DNA from: Gracilariopsis chorda
Lineage: Eukaryota; Rhodophyta; Florideophyceae; Gracilariales; Gracilariaceae
Assembly: GCA_003194525.1 (NCBI GenBank)
Contig: NBIV01000180.1
Coordinates: 62,001 to 126,000 of the forward strand
DNA length: 64,000 bases
Reading direction: 5' to 3'
A model generated the notes under the pieces. The model did no database searches. It saw nothing but the letters and a program-made list of their open reading frames with translations, and was not told where the DNA came from. The position numbers were made by a program, and so were the translations under genes. The stretch's first letter is position 1. The number at the start of each line of letters is the position of its first letter. Positions 1 to 10,320 of this stretch are shown here, piece after piece.

Positions 1-23
1 TCCAGAGATTTGTAGAGACCCTA

Positions 24-660
24 ATGTACTCAGCCGTCTCGTCTAGGCCGGAAATCATGTTTACCGCCTCTTTATTGGCAAGTGAAGTGCATGAAACATG
101 TTATAGACAAATGGTGCTGGCTAAAAGAATACTGAAGTATTTAAAAAGGACTACAAGTCTATTTTTGTTATTATCTGCAGAGGTCTTGGTGTTAATGAGA
201 GCATAATGTGAGGCTAACTGGTCAGGGTTCTAGGACACACGAACTTCTATGATCTATTTGCTCATCAAGGTAAACCAAGCACTGAATATTTGAAAGAGTA
301 ACAAGCGAATGCTGATAGCGTTTTCTTCGGGCGAGGCAGAATACATTGCACTATCCCACACTATAAAAGGACTGAAATGGTTGAGGAGAATTTTGGCAAG
401 TTTACACAAGACCTCGATCGTAAAGATGGACCTCAAATGTACCCAACTTTAATGTTTACATATAGCTCAACTGCGTTAAAAATCATGAAAAAGCCAAAAG
501 TCTCGGAAAGAAACAAAAAAAATCACCTGACGTTCTATCACATCAAATAATTATGGGAAACCAGGGTGATTAATGTTCATTCACTGCAAATTAGAATAAA
601 AACTGCTCATAAACTTACGTACCCGGCGAATTGAGAGTTATCGAAACGAGTAAAGCTGAT
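24..660 (+). pseudogene. Ty1/copia pol remnant (end of RT and RNase H)
   Basis: The forward strand reads as the C-terminal part of a copia polyprotein. Positions 24-206 encode the RT-RNase H link, with a version of the 'SRPDI..A.SLLA' segment followed by 'AKRILKYLKRT'. After a frameshift, 310-440 encode the RNase H box 'SSGEAEYIALS' and 'GLKWLRRIL', a copia hallmark. A weaker tail continues to about 660. The frames are broken, and the window edge cuts off the upstream part. No LTR is visible on the right side. This is a dead fragment, and the family assignment rests on the motif order. Confidence 0.75.
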
Positions 661-1789
661 TGTAGGCTGAAAGTTTACAAATTGTCGTAAATATGTTTCA
701 TATTGAAATATTATCTAAAAACTTGATTTTAGATGTTGCATGTTCTATTATTTGATCTTTCTGCACATCTTGTACAATTTGTAACAGAAAACGACCCATA
801 CATATTTCTACCCTGTAAATGTTCCCTGCGTGTTTTTCTATAAAAAAGCTTATTAGTAGTGGGTCTTTTTTTAATTTAAGTGTACTAAATGTATTGAAGA
901 CGATCGAACGCAAACAAAACCAAGAGAGATCGATTGCAATGAATTATGTAGACCAATGTGCTCTGGCTACCTAATGGAACATGTGCCGGAGTCCGCAGGA
1001 TCCATTTTGTTACCTAAATAAAATGCCCTGTTTCGTTCTCCCCGCAAGAGCGGAGGAAAGAAGGGCAGCGAGGGCGAAAGAAATTTTTCAGAGAAAAAAC
1101 TTTGTACTTCGCAGAGCTGGGTGCTATACAATTTTAATGTCAAAGTAATGCTTGAATCCTTCATTGTGAATTTGTAGGACTACGATTGTCCAGCTCAGTA
1201 GTCCTCAAAAACTTGGGACTTTGGATGGTCTTCTCTGGTTTCGGGATACTGGCTTCTGATTGGCTTTTTCTTGTACTTTAGTTGTCTGCCGTAGATTCAT
1301 TCACTAGACGCCCTTGCGAATGGGTGTTGGCGGAACAAATACAGTTGCGTTGACAATTTGGCCAATAAAAAGGCGTCTTACATCGCAAGGCCGCGTTGAT
1401 TGGCGAGTCTGCGATTTGTGTTGGACTGCATGAGTTCTACAATTGGACTGCCGAGAACTCAGAGTTAGGATGCCTGAACAAGCTACCGCCAAGTGTCTCG
1501 TGCCATACCGTCGGGTATGGATCAAATAGAAAACCATCAAAATTAACGCTAATCAACATTTGCGCAGCATATCCTCACTTGGCAAATGTGTTGTTGAGAT
1601 GCATCACATCCGCCTCACGAAAGCTGGTGACCCTCGGCCGTCGTCCTGCCCTCCCTCGAGTTTCCTCCCATAAAACAGTTCAAACTAAGAGCAGCGTACG
1701 CTAAGCTGACCGCCTTGGTCAGCCTGCAGAAAAGAACCTTGTAAATCTTCACTGCGGAGCACTTTAAATCCCTCGTACCAGATCTCGCC
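661..1789. other. Intergenic region before the ATP sulfurylase gene
   Basis: No convincing coding sequence is seen. The short open frames here, such as 1396-1704, resemble no known family and have no support. The part just before 1790 should contain the promoter and 5' leader of the ATP sulfurylase gene, but no TATA-like element is clear. Confidence 0.5.
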
Positions 1790-3145
1790 ATGACGACCGG
1801 TTTCGTCTTTTCTTCTCCAATTCTTCAACGATCTGTGGGGTCTACATCGGTCACTTCTTCATCACAGTCTTCTTTCGTTGCATCTCGACAACTCCCACGC
1901 CCAGCCCAGAGAATTCCTAACAAGGCACCTGTGGTTGCTGCCGTTGCGCAACCAGCTGTTGACAATGTGATCGAACTCCTTGTTCCCGAAGCGTTGCGTC
2001 CGGCGAAGCTCGCCGAGGCCCAATCTTTTCCATCTGTAACTGTTTCTGATGTCGACATGCAGTGGATTCACGTCCTTTCCGAAGGCTGGGCCACTCCTCT
2101 CAAAGGCTTCATGAGGGAGTGCGAGTACTTGCAGAGCCAACATTTCAATGCAATTCGTCTACCGGACGGCTCTGTGAGCAACATGAGCATTCCAATCGTT
2201 CTTGCTATCCATGATGAGCAAAAAGCGCAATTAGAAGGCAAGACAGCCTTCGCTCTCAAGTCTCCAGAAGGTGAAATCGTTGCAATTTTGAGGAACTTTG
2301 AAATCTTCGTTCATAACAAGGAGGAACGCTGTGCCAGGACCTTTGGCCTTACGGACGAACGCCATCCATACGCCCAGGTTATCTATGAAAGCGGAGATTA
2401 TCTTGTAGGCGGTGACCTGGAAGTTCTCAAAGAAATCAAGTATGGCGATGGTCTGGACGAATTCCGCCTTACTCCGCGGCAACTCCGCGAGGAATACAAG
2501 AAAAGAGGCGCCGATGCCGTCTTCGTTTTCCAACTCCGAAATCCCATTCACAATGGTCACGCCTTGTTGATGACTTCTTGCCGTGAGGAACTTATTGCGC
2601 GAGGATATAAGAATCCTGTGCTGTTGGTCCACCAGATCGGTGGCAAGGTGAAGGGTGATGATATTCCGTTAGAAGTACGTATCGCACAGAACAAACGTGT
2701 TCTGGCGGAAGGTGTACTTGACCCTAAGTCAACATTGTTGGGAATCTTCCCGAGCCCTATGTTGTACGCTGGTCCAACAGAAGTCCAATGGCATGCGAAG
2801 GCACGTATGAACGCCGGGTGCCAGTATTACATTGTCGGTCGCGATCCTGCTGGTATGAAGCATCCCAACGGAGAGCGCGATATGTTTGACGCGTGGCACG
2901 GCAAGAATGTGCTTCGCATGGCTCCTGGTCTGGAGAGCTTGGAAATTCTACCGTTCCGGGTAGCGGCCTATGATAAGACTGTCGGCAAGATGTCCTTCTT
3001 TGATCCTTCTAGAGCTGATGACTTCGTGTTCATTTCTGGAACAAAGATGCGTAAGTTTGCCTCGTCTGGAGAAACACCACCAGACGGCTTCATGGCACCC
3101 ACGGCTTGGAAAGTACTAGTCGACTATTATGCGTCGAAGAAGTAA
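1790..3145 (+). CDS. APS1: ATP sulfurylase (sulfate adenylyltransferase), plastid-targeted
   Basis: This enzyme joins sulfate to ATP to give adenosine phosphosulfate, the first step of sulfate assimilation and also the start of PAPS synthesis for sulfated galactans. The 451-residue protein is full length and intron-less. Residues 1 to about 60 are rich in Ser, Ala, Val and Arg with 'GFVFSS' near the start, which fits a primary-plastid transit peptide. The mature part carries the nucleotide-binding '[10 protein letters not shown]' motif, 'GRDPAG', '[20 protein letters not shown]' and 'FISGTKMR', all diagnostic. No APS kinase domain is fused. One oddity is 'HQIGG' where plant enzymes usually have 'HPLGG'. 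The ATG at 1790 opens the transit peptide. The gene converges on CASP with a 210-bp spacer. Confidence 0.96.
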   Translation: MTTGFVFSSPILQRSVGSTSVTSSSQSSFVASRQLPRPAQRIPNKAPVVAAVAQPAVDNVIELLVPEALRPAKLAEAQSFPSVTVSDVDMQWIHVLSEGWATPLKGFMRECEYLQSQHFNAIRLPDGSVSNMSIPIVLAIHDEQKAQLEGKTAFALKSPEGEIVAILRNFEIFVHNKEERCARTFGLTDERHPYAQVIYESGDYLVGGDLEVLKEIKYGDGLDEFRLTPRQLREEYKKRGADAVFVFQLRNPIHNGHALLMTSCREELIARGYKNPVLLVHQIGGKVKGDDIPLEVRIAQNKRVLAEGVLDPKSTLLGIFPSPMLYAGPTEVQWHAKARMNAGCQYYIVGRDPAGMKHPNGERDMFDAWHGKNVLRMAPGLESLEILPFRVAAYDKTVGKMSFFDPSRADDFVFISGTKMRKFASSGETPPDGFMAPTAWKVLVDYYASKK

Positions 3146-3355
3146 ATTGTCAACTACGTTCATGGTGAGTGTCCATGTGGAAAAATGTTTTTAGAGACCG
3201 GGATTCTGTGTGCCATAGATCGAAACCCATTTCGGCCTTTACTTCATCGCTAGTGTCTACATTCTATTTACATACGCCAACTATGTTTCTGTTTCACGAG
3301 CACAGCGAATTTCATGAGCTTTGCGGTAGTTAGGTGATTCATACATGTCGTCTAT

Positions 3356-5491
3356 CTAGTGTTGTGCTTTGGTTGTCACGTTTTGGTCGCAACTTGTTGG
3401 CGAGAACCCGAGTACCAGAGCCACCAAAACATGCAACAATATTATATAAAAGAACACAATGAGGCGTGACGTCCTTGTACTGAGCGCTCGCTGGCTAGCC
3501 CGAAGGGTTAGCCTTTCAGGTGCTGACATCTCACTCATTCGCTTATGACGTTCTCGTCGATTGAAAATCGTGTAGGGATTGACCATATCTTCGTACATGG
3601 ATCGATACTTTCCAAGGAAGCTCCGGCTATCTTCATCGTCTCCAATAGAGATGGCTTGATGCGAATCAGTGGAACGCACGCTGTTGCTAGCCTTTCCAAG
3701 GTTGCCTCCAGATTGTTGATATGACTGCAGAAAACGGATGTTTTCGTATAATCGCACGTTGTCACTTTTCAGAGAATCCAAATCACTCGTGAGTTTCTCA
3801 ATGCGCTCCATTAACTTTCTGTTGTCCTCTTCAAGTTCCATGGTCCTTGCTCTAAACCTATCCCTTTGCCCTGCAACAATATCCAACATGGAAGGTTCTT
3901 CTCTTATTATTGAACGAAGGCTCTCAGCCTGCTGCCTCTCTCCCCACTCCCATGCACTGTCCTCCTTGGCTTGATCTGCTTGTTTATCTTCCCCGGAATT
4001 GAAAAGATTGCCAGTATCCGTTGATATGCCAGCAATTCTTCGTGATCCGAACGCACCGGCATTTTCACTTGTCATAGCGCTAATACTTCCTTCTAACTTT
4101 GATATGAGCATCTTCTGATCTTCAATCTGTTCCTCATTTGAACGTAATTGCGCCCGCAGTTCACTAACTTCACTGTCCTTTTCGCTAATATCAACTCGCA
4201 TTCGAGTGATCTTTCCCTCGAGCGTTTTGACCTTTTCCAAGAGTCTCCTTTCCAGAGTATTGGAAGATTTCACCGCGTCCCGTGATCCAGCTGTTTCATT
4301 CGTCGCACCCGTGACGTCATCCGTCTCATTCTCTTCCATGAGCTGGAAAGACTGTAGAGTCTCGAACTGTTGCACCATTGTCTGATACTCTTCAAACGTC
4401 GGGAACTTGGAAAGCTGTTCATTAAGTTCAGCAAGCTTTTTGTCCTTTTCTTTAATCGCGGACGTTAGCTTTGCAAATTCTTTGCTTTTCTCATGATCCT
4501 TGCCTCCCAGTAGCTCCTCCAGTGCGGAAACCTGATCATGCAATTGAGATACTTCAACGTCCCTCGCCGCAAGCTCTGCGGAAAGAGCAGATCGAGTGAT
4601 GGCAGTATCATCAGAATCGCCCATACCTTTCTCACGTTGTGATAGCATGTTTTCTAGGTCTAGACAGCGCGTACGAAGATTTTTGACTTCCGCTCGAGTG
4701 CGCTCAAGGTCTTCGACAGCCATCTCACTAACACTCGCTTGACTACTTTTCTGTGCTTCCAGTTGAGAGGTAGCATCATTTAGTTTGCGCTGGAGATCGT
4801 CGGAGGCAGTTTCTAGTCGGTGCGTGTGATCACTCGAAATACGTAGCTGATGAAGGAGCTCTTGCTCGCGAAGTTCATAGGCCTCCATGGTTTTCTGGTG
4901 CGCAGCCATCCACTCAGCTTGCTTTTCTTCTATCTTAGCGGAAGTTTCCTCGCTAGCTCGAGTCTTCGTGGCATCGATCTCAGCCTCTAAGTCCGCGATT
5001 TTCTTCTCGTACTTGTTCACAACAGTGTTGCGCTCTGTCAGAGTGCCTCGTTCCTTCTCCAGGGCTTCGTTCGCTCTTTCCAGTTCTGCCGCCCTACGCG
5101 AATTAGCTGCAGCACGCGTAAGCTCTTCAACAGGGTCCGGAACTTCGTACAGGTCTTTGTACAACGATAAGAAAACAGTCTCTGCTAGTTTTGCTCTAGT
5201 AGTGAGCGAGTCAACTTCCATTTGATAGGACTTTAGGAGACTGATGTAATCCTTCTTGGGAACGTTGCTGCCGTCGGCCATAGAGGATCTCAAAGCACGT
5301 GTCGCAGATGTGAGTTGTTTTCGGGAGGCCTGGGATTGTTCCATACGGTCGGCAATGTCGAGTCCCTGCTTATCGAGTTCAGCCCTTCGACCGTTGAGGT
5401 CGAAAGTTCGCCATACTTCCAACGGCGTTTGTGATGGAGCTGGTGCTGCCGTAGCGGAATTTATATCAGGAGAAGATTCAATTGCGCTCAT
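3356..5491 (-). CDS. CASP: CASP-like Golgi coiled-coil membrane protein
   Basis: This is a 711-residue tail-anchored golgin of the CASP family (the CUX1 splice-product type), thought to act in intra-Golgi retrograde tethering. Residues 27-115 match the conserved N-terminal block ('VWRTFDL...ELD', then 'LLKSYQMEVDSLT' and 'YEVPDPV'). Residues of about 120-640 are almost continuous coiled coil rich in Glu, Lys and Gln. The conserved C-terminal block reads 'NPYTIFNRRERHKRM' and is followed by one membrane span at about residues 676-696 with a short luminal tail. Length and layout match animal and plant CASP. There is a single exon. The gene is divergent from RPT6, with 625 bp between the two start codons. 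Confidence 0.93.
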   Translation of the reverse strand: MSAIESSPDINSATAAPAPSQTPLEVWRTFDLNGRRAELDKQGLDIADRMEQSQASRKQLTSATRALRSSMADGSNVPKKDYISLLKSYQMEVDSLTTRAKLAETVFLSLYKDLYEVPDPVEELTRAAANSRRAAELERANEALEKERGTLTERNTVVNKYEKKIADLEAEIDATKTRASEETSAKIEEKQAEWMAAHQKTMEAYELREQELLHQLRISSDHTHRLETASDDLQRKLNDATSQLEAQKSSQASVSEMAVEDLERTRAEVKNLRTRCLDLENMLSQREKGMGDSDDTAITRSALSAELAARDVEVSQLHDQVSALEELLGGKDHEKSKEFAKLTSAIKEKDKKLAELNEQLSKFPTFEEYQTMVQQFETLQSFQLMEENETDDVTGATNETAGSRDAVKSSNTLERRLLEKVKTLEGKITRMRVDISEKDSEVSELRAQLRSNEEQIEDQKMLISKLEGSISAMTSENAGAFGSRRIAGISTDTGNLFNSGEDKQADQAKEDSAWEWGERQQAESLRSIIREEPSMLDIVAGQRDRFRARTMELEEDNRKLMERIEKLTSDLDSLKSDNVRLYENIRFLQSYQQSGGNLGKASNSVRSTDSHQAISIGDDEDSRSFLGKYRSMYEDMVNPYTIFNRRERHKRMSEMSAPERLTLRASQRALSTRTSRLIVFFYIILLHVLVALVLGFSPTSCDQNVTTKAQH

Positions 5492-6116
5492 GGTTGGTAA
5501 TGCGACGACTATCAGTCGTCTGCGGAATTGTGTTCTACTGTTATCCCGTCAGACTTTCAGTGAAGACTAATCAAGTCAAAGGCGATGATGATAGGAATAA
5601 CGGTATGCTACTCACCCCTATCGTAGGAGAATTTGAAGGAAGAGGAGAAGATGTAGCTCGTTGAAATGTGAAGTTGATAAACAATATGTGCTGAAGTCGC
5701 AATCTGTGTGAACTCGCTGGTCAATGTCAGGTGTGATGGCGGTTTAAATCAGGAAAACTCATTGCTGTGCTGAAGATCTTGCGAAAATAACTCAGTGGGG
5801 TGGACTTCAGTTCTGTCATGAGAAGACCAGTTACATAGTTGCAAAGGTACGATGTACACGCGTACAACGGTACACTCAAGATGGCCTCTACAGCTTCTGT
5901 GGCGTGGAGCACCGTGCGTGCGTGGAAGTCAAATTTCTTACGGTTTTGTTGACAAACAAAAAGCGGCGCCAACTGAAATTCCGGTTCTGCTTCCAGCGGC
6001 TCTCTGTCCGATCTTGGGCAGCCGTGAGGTGCGTGCTTTAGGCTGTGCAGCCCGTTCGTAACAACGCCTGCCACTACAGCTCTTCGTTCTCATTAGCTTT
6101 TCGTGCAGAGAGCAAG
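5492..6116. promoter_or_regulatory. Divergent spacer between CASP and RPT6
   Basis: This 625-bp stretch must hold both promoters and 5' leaders of the head-to-head pair. No credible coding sequence and no clear TATA box were found. An open frame continues upstream of the RPT6 ATG only because no stop intervenes. Confidence 0.5.
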
Positions 6117-7352
6117 ATGGCGGCAACAGAAGCGATGCAGACGAGCGTTCCGTCCACGATGGCGACAGGCTTGACTATTGGTTTGAAGTCCTACTATCAA
6201 ACAAAGATGGATCAGCTCGAGAGCAAGATTCGTGAAAAGCAAGAAAACTTACGTCGGCTTCAAGCTCAGCGCAACGAACTCAACACACGGGTGCGAGATC
6301 TACGTGACGAGCTTCAAGTACTTCAAGAACCGGGAGGAAATGTCGGTGAGGTTGTCAAGATTATGGGCAGGAAGAAGGTCCTCGTAAAAGTTCATCCCGA
6401 AGGAAAATACATCGTCGATGTGGACAGTTCTATCGACATTACTAAACTCTCATCAACAGCTCGAGTGGCTCTGAGGAACGATTCCTACACACTTTACAAG
6501 GTGCTGCCAAGCAAAGTCGATCCTCTGGTTTCTTTGATGAGAGTTGAAAACGTACCAGATTCAACCTATGAAATGATCGGTGGCTTGGATGAGCAACTTA
6601 AGGCTATTCGGGAAGTCATCGAACTTCCTGTTCTTCACCCGGAATTGTTCGATGCGCTTGGGATCGCTCAACCGAAAGGCGTGCTTCTTTACGGTCCACC
6701 GGGAACTGGAAAGACATTGCTGGCTCGAGCTGTGGCTCATCACACCAAGTGCACGTTCATCCGAGTGTCTGGTTCTGAATTGGTTCAGAAGTATATTGGT
6801 GAAGGCAGTAGAATGGTTCGCGAACTATTTGTCATGGCTCGTGAGCATGCGCCTTCAATTATATTCATGGACGAAATTGACTCAATCGGCTCTACGCGAA
6901 TGAACAGCGGTGGAAGCGGTGGTGGTGACTCAGAGGTGCAGAGAACCATGTTGGAGTTGCTCAACCAGTTAGATGGATTCGAAGCCACCAAGAACATTAA
7001 AGTTCTTATGGCAACAAACAGGCTTGATATCCTTGATTCTGCTCTGCTGAGACCAGGAAGAATCGACAGAAAGATTGAATTCCCTGCTCCCAACGAGGAA
7101 GCTCGCAAGCAGATTTTGAAGATCCACTCAAGGAAGATGAACCTCATGCGCGGCATCGATCTAGGAAAGATCGCGAAGAAGATGCCAGGAGCATCCGGTG
7201 CCGAGACGAAGGCTGTGTGCACAGAGGCTGGCATGTTTGCTCTTCGCGAACGCCGCCTGTATGTGCAACAGGAGGACTTCGAACTCGCAGTTGCCAAGGT
7301 TATGAGAAAGGATCGTGAAGCTAATGAGTCTCTACGCAGACTATGGAAGTAG
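6117..7352 (+). CDS. RPT6: 26S proteasome regulatory subunit 8 (RPT6/PSMC5), AAA ATPase
   Basis: This is one of six ATPases of the proteasome 19S base ring, which unfolds ubiquitylated proteins and feeds them into the 20S core. From the ATG at 6117 it has 411 residues, close to the usual 406. Residues of about 20-70 form the N-terminal coiled coil, followed by the OB fold. The AAA module has Walker A 'GPPGTGKT' at residues 193-200, Walker B '[10 protein letters not shown]' at about 248-257, and the second region '[14 protein letters not shown]'. The C-terminus '..LRRLWK' is typical of RPT6, which lacks a full HbYX tail. The frame is open for 24 codons upstream but has no ATG there, so 6117 ('AAGATGGCGGCA') is the likely start. 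There is a single exon. The gene converges on NAA20. Confidence 0.97.
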   Translation: MAATEAMQTSVPSTMATGLTIGLKSYYQTKMDQLESKIREKQENLRRLQAQRNELNTRVRDLRDELQVLQEPGGNVGEVVKIMGRKKVLVKVHPEGKYIVDVDSSIDITKLSSTARVALRNDSYTLYKVLPSKVDPLVSLMRVENVPDSTYEMIGGLDEQLKAIREVIELPVLHPELFDALGIAQPKGVLLYGPPGTGKTLLARAVAHHTKCTFIRVSGSELVQKYIGEGSRMVRELFVMAREHAPSIIFMDEIDSIGSTRMNSGGSGGGDSEVQRTMLELLNQLDGFEATKNIKVLMATNRLDILDSALLRPGRIDRKIEFPAPNEEARKQILKIHSRKMNLMRGIDLGKIAKKMPGASGAETKAVCTEAGMFALRERRLYVQQEDFELAVAKVMRKDREANESLRRLWK

Positions 7353-7540
7353 GCTGTGGTTTCGTTACGTCACATGCGGCCTTCAAGACTGAAACGGGAT
7401 TCTAATGACAGGGTATATGGTAAACGAGCAGGTTTTTGTTATCAATAAGCTTCTATGTAGACATGCGAACTACAAACAACTAGAGGTAGCTACCCTTAGT
7501 ACAGTGTTATCCCCGATGCTCTGTCGTTCAACAGAACCTG

Positions 7541-8068
7541 CTACATGGTCAGTGGAACTTCCTCCGATCTCACTGCTTTCCCAAGGGGTACTACAGATGA
7601 CCGGTTTGTATCTCGACTCAGCGCCTTCCGCATATCGTACGCATCTTCTTCTCCACCATAGTACTGTAAGATAGTTCGATACACGACGTATCCCATTTTT
7701 TTGTACATCGATATGGCCAATGAGTTCGACTTGCGTACAAAAAGGTCGACAAAGTAGCAGTTGTATGTTTCGTCTGATAAACTCTCCGTGAACGCCATTA
7801 ATTTCGTGGCAAGACCCAGTCGGCGATACCCTGGGGCAACAGTAACAGCAGAGACATGTCCATGCCATTCTCGACCGCGTCCTTCCGCTTTACCCAGAAC
7901 GTATGACATCATCGTCCCATCTGGTGAAGTTACGGTCTGTTGAAACTCTGGCCACCGGAGCATGTACTGAAAGTAGAAGTTCAAGTTGTAGGTTTCGGTA
8001 AGTTTGTCAAGATTGACTGGGTTCATTCGAAAAAGATCACTTGGCGTGAATCGACGTGTTGACGACAT
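7541..8068 (-). CDS. NAA20: NatB N-terminal acetyltransferase catalytic subunit
   Basis: This protein acetylates the initiator Met of nascent chains starting Met-Asp, Met-Glu, Met-Asn or Met-Gln, on the ribosome and together with NAA25. It has 175 residues (human has 178) and a GNAT fold throughout. Key blocks are 'FTPSDLFRMNPVNLDKLTETY' at the start, 'GKAEG...WHGHVSAVTVAP', the acetyl-CoA loop 'RRLGLA' (R/Q-x-x-G-x-A), 'FVDLFVRKSN' and 'EDAYDMRKALSRD' near the end. All are hallmarks of NAA20 and separate it from NAA10. It has one exon and an ATG at 8068. It faces RPT6 tail to tail over about 190 bp. Confidence 0.96.
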   Translation of the reverse strand: MSSTRRFTPSDLFRMNPVNLDKLTETYNLNFYFQYMLRWPEFQQTVTSPDGTMMSYVLGKAEGRGREWHGHVSAVTVAPGYRRLGLATKLMAFTESLSDETYNCYFVDLFVRKSNSLAISMYKKMGYVVYRTILQYYGGEEDAYDMRKALSRDTNRSSVVPLGKAVRSEEVPLTM

Positions 8069-8944
8069 CTCGCCAAAGAAGTGAGATGGAAATAACCGGC
8101 TTGATTCTGAATGCTAGTGGACTAGCTTGATCCGAGGAGGCTTCAACGAACTACAAAGGGTAGATCAAAGGGTTTCCAGTCCCTGGCCCAAAGATATCGA
8201 ACTGCACCTACAGATCTGTCGTCGATTGAAGACAGGTGTGTGCAAGCCCTGCTGCTGAACGCCGAAACAGACGTTCACCGTCCTTTTCTATTACAGTAAG
8301 CGATGGAAGACAAAAAAGATATTCGTAAATTGACGTCAAACCAGGAAGCCCAGCAGAAAACTATCCTTTACCTTGACCTACGCCGAGGCAAAAAGCGAAG
8401 TCAAGGAGTTGTTTGGCCTTCCGGTTCACCCTTCCAGATTTCAAATCCACTACTTCTGAGCGAAGGCCAGGCCTCTCTGCACGTACCGTGGTGCAAAGGT
8501 AGTCGCTAACCCTTTACCGACGGTACCAAAAGGTACACTACTGAACTAGTAGGATACGGACGAATTTAGGTGTAGTCCCTTGGTACGAAGGGTAAAGGGT
8601 TAGCAGTCTATCCCTATATCCCTATACCAACGTTAGACTACCGTTGGTAGATGAAGCAACCCGAAAAATCAGAAATTGTATGCCAAGCGAAGCATTCATT
8701 GGGGGATTGACGGATCAACGAGAAAACCTGCGAGACCAAACTACCGCTGTGAAACCCTGTTATCCACCTTTTGGTACATTTTCATTTCTCGTTGAGTTGG
8801 TTCCAAGGCTAACGTTCCCTCTCTGCTCTTCAGCAGGCCTCTTCGCCATACGTTCTGCATTCCGGTATCCTAAGCGAAGATTGGAATCATCTACTGCTGA
8901 GCTTCTGAATCTGTGCAACGTCAAAGTAGGACGAAGAAAAACTC
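8069..8944. other. Divergent spacer NAA20 / PRMT3-like, containing a MITE
   Basis: This region holds the upstream sequences of two divergent genes. A short open frame starts with ATG at 8303 and runs into the small inverted-repeat element at 8505-8604; it has no recognisable family. An upstream exon of the PRMT3-like gene here cannot be excluded. Confidence 0.4.
8505..8604. mobile_element. 100-bp MITE with terminal inverted repeats
   Basis: The outermost 14 bases of each end are perfect inverted copies (GCTAACCCTTTACC at 8505-8518 and its reverse complement at 8591-8604). The pairing continues imperfectly for about 35 bases. Both ends are flanked by AGTC, consistent with a 4-bp target-site duplication. 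There is no coding capacity. A related end sequence occurs at 57721-57740. Confidence 0.65.
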
Positions 8945-9676
8945 ATGGTGTCTCCTGCCCAAGAGAAGGAAGCTACTGAAAGAACAGCTGCAGCTGGACC
9001 AAGTGAATGCAGATCACGACAACCTGCTGAAGAAGCTGCTCATGCCGTGCAGGAAATGCTAAGTACCATGAAGCACATGGATCCTGAAATTGTAAGAAGA
9101 CTTGTTCAAGCACGAAACGCTGCGGAAAGTATACACCTTGCGTTTCCTGAGGGCGACCAGAGATTCGCAGATATGGATTGTGATTTTGACGAAGATGAAG
9201 ACGATATGGAACAGAGCGACAGTCTGGATGTCGGGTCCACTGATCCGAATTCAGGGTACGGTGCCCCTGACGAAGATGAAGAAGTCTGTTACGGTCTATT
9301 AGATAATGCACTTTACCGAAGCCCACAGATATGCTTGCTGAAAACGAAAGAAAAGCATGACTTTGATATTGTTTCTGATATGAACGCGGCTGGCCTTAAT
9401 CTCATTGAAAGAATCCGATTGGTGAACTACATTAGGAAGCTTGTCACGGAGAGTACACCAGTGGAACAGATCATTCAGCGCGCCCGGGCAGTGATATCTG
9501 AAAGGGACGAAGAGGTCTTGGAAAACGATTCACTCTTGATACCAGTTATTGAAGGGGACCTGTTGCTTACCGCACTGGAAACTGACGAAGAGCTTCACAA
9601 GGATTCTGAACGCGGCGCAACAGATATGCAAGATGCTATAGAGGCGTCATTTCGGGAGGAGAACATTATTCCATGA
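8945..9676 (+). CDS. PRMT3 N-terminal-domain-like protein, no methyltransferase domain
   Basis: This is a 243-residue protein. Residues of about 75-90 are very acidic ('DFDEDEDD'), as in PRMT3 before its zinc finger. Residues of about 114-165 follow the PRMT3 finger and following helix: 'CYGLL...' , 'EKHDFDI', then 'LIERIRLVNYIRKLV', and later 'LIPVIEGDLLLTALE', which matches the conserved 'L.PVLEDDLLL' piece. The second Cys of the finger and the first His are not conserved, so zinc binding is doubtful. The catalytic methyltransferase fold that should follow is absent; the frame stops at 9676 and NIP7 ends 89 bp later. The relation to PRMT3 is my reading of short motifs. It could be a PRMT3 paralogue reduced to the substrate-binding part, or an adaptor. 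Confidence 0.6.
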   Translation: MVSPAQEKEATERTAAAGPSECRSRQPAEEAAHAVQEMLSTMKHMDPEIVRRLVQARNAAESIHLAFPEGDQRFADMDCDFDEDEDDMEQSDSLDVGSTDPNSGYGAPDEDEEVCYGLLDNALYRSPQICLLKTKEKHDFDIVSDMNAAGLNLIERIRLVNYIRKLVTESTPVEQIIQRARAVISERDEEVLENDSLLIPVIEGDLLLTALETDEELHKDSERGATDMQDAIEASFREENIIP

Positions 9677-9765
9677 CTCGACATAGAGGTAAGCATATGG
9701 AGGTCACAAAATGGTGAGGCAAAGGTCGTCATCATCAGTTCATGGTTATTTTCTTTTGTTTGCTA

Positions 9766-10320
9766 TCAAAGAGCTGACGCTGGTGTCTTTTCTTCGGAAC
9801 GCAGATACATGCCTAAATCAGCTTGATTCAAAACTACTATATCAGTTGGGGCAGCCTTGCGACAGTCTATTGTGCTTCTTGCGGCTAGACCAAAACCGAT
9901 GGGTGTATCGGACATATTGTACACGACAACTCCAGCGCCATTGTCTGTATTTTCCGTTATTCGACCGAGCCCTGTCTTGAGAACATGATTACCGTACAGA
10001 AAAGACATTTCTGACGAAGGTTTGATCCATACTTTGTGCTTGGCGTACTTTCCAAGGTATTCCAAACAAGAGATGTGAATGTGAAAATTTTTGTGGTGAG
10101 TGAACTTCCCGATGCATACGCCCAGCGAGGCGAGGTTGTCACGCGCGACGTTTGTGGCCAGTCTCATTACTCTCTCGGAGACGTAGTAAACCCTGTCATT
10201 CTGCAGTCTAAAACAATGTGTTTCCTCTGGGGCATCGATTAGTTGTTTTATGTTTGTTCCGATAAACTTAGCAAGCTTCTCGAATACCTGTGTTGTTTCT
10301 TCTTCGGTAAGGGGCCGCAT
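9766..10320 (-). CDS. NIP7: 60S ribosome subunit biogenesis protein NIP7
   Basis: This nucleolar factor is needed for 27S pre-rRNA processing and 60S assembly. The 184-residue protein starts '[19 protein letters not shown]', contains '[12 protein letters not shown]', '[12 protein letters not shown]', '[10 protein letters not shown]', and then the C-terminal PUA domain with '[20 protein letters not shown]' and '[15 protein letters not shown]'. Human NIP7 is 180 residues and matches block by block. There is a single exon with the ATG at 10320. It ends tail to tail with the PRMT3-like gene and is divergent from the UXT-like gene. Confidence 0.97.
   Translation of the reverse strand: MRPLTEEETTQVFEKLAKFIGTNIKQLIDAPEETHCFRLQNDRVYYVSERVMRLATNVARDNLASLGVCIGKFTHHKNFHIHISCLEYLGKYAKHKVWIKPSSEMSFLYGNHVLKTGLGRITENTDNGAGVVVYNMSDTPIGFGLAARSTIDCRKAAPTDIVVLNQADLGMYLRSEEKTPASAL

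Noticed and set aside
1396-1704. 102-codon frame upstream of ATP sulfurylase
   Set aside because: No recognisable domain and no start context; likely leader or spacer sequence.
6785-7297. 170-codon antisense frame within RPT6
   Set aside because: Shadow of the conserved AAA domain; codon pattern follows the sense gene.
8303-8509. 68-codon forward frame before the PRMT3-like gene
   Set aside because: It runs into the MITE at 8505 and resembles nothing; kept only as a possible upstream exon.
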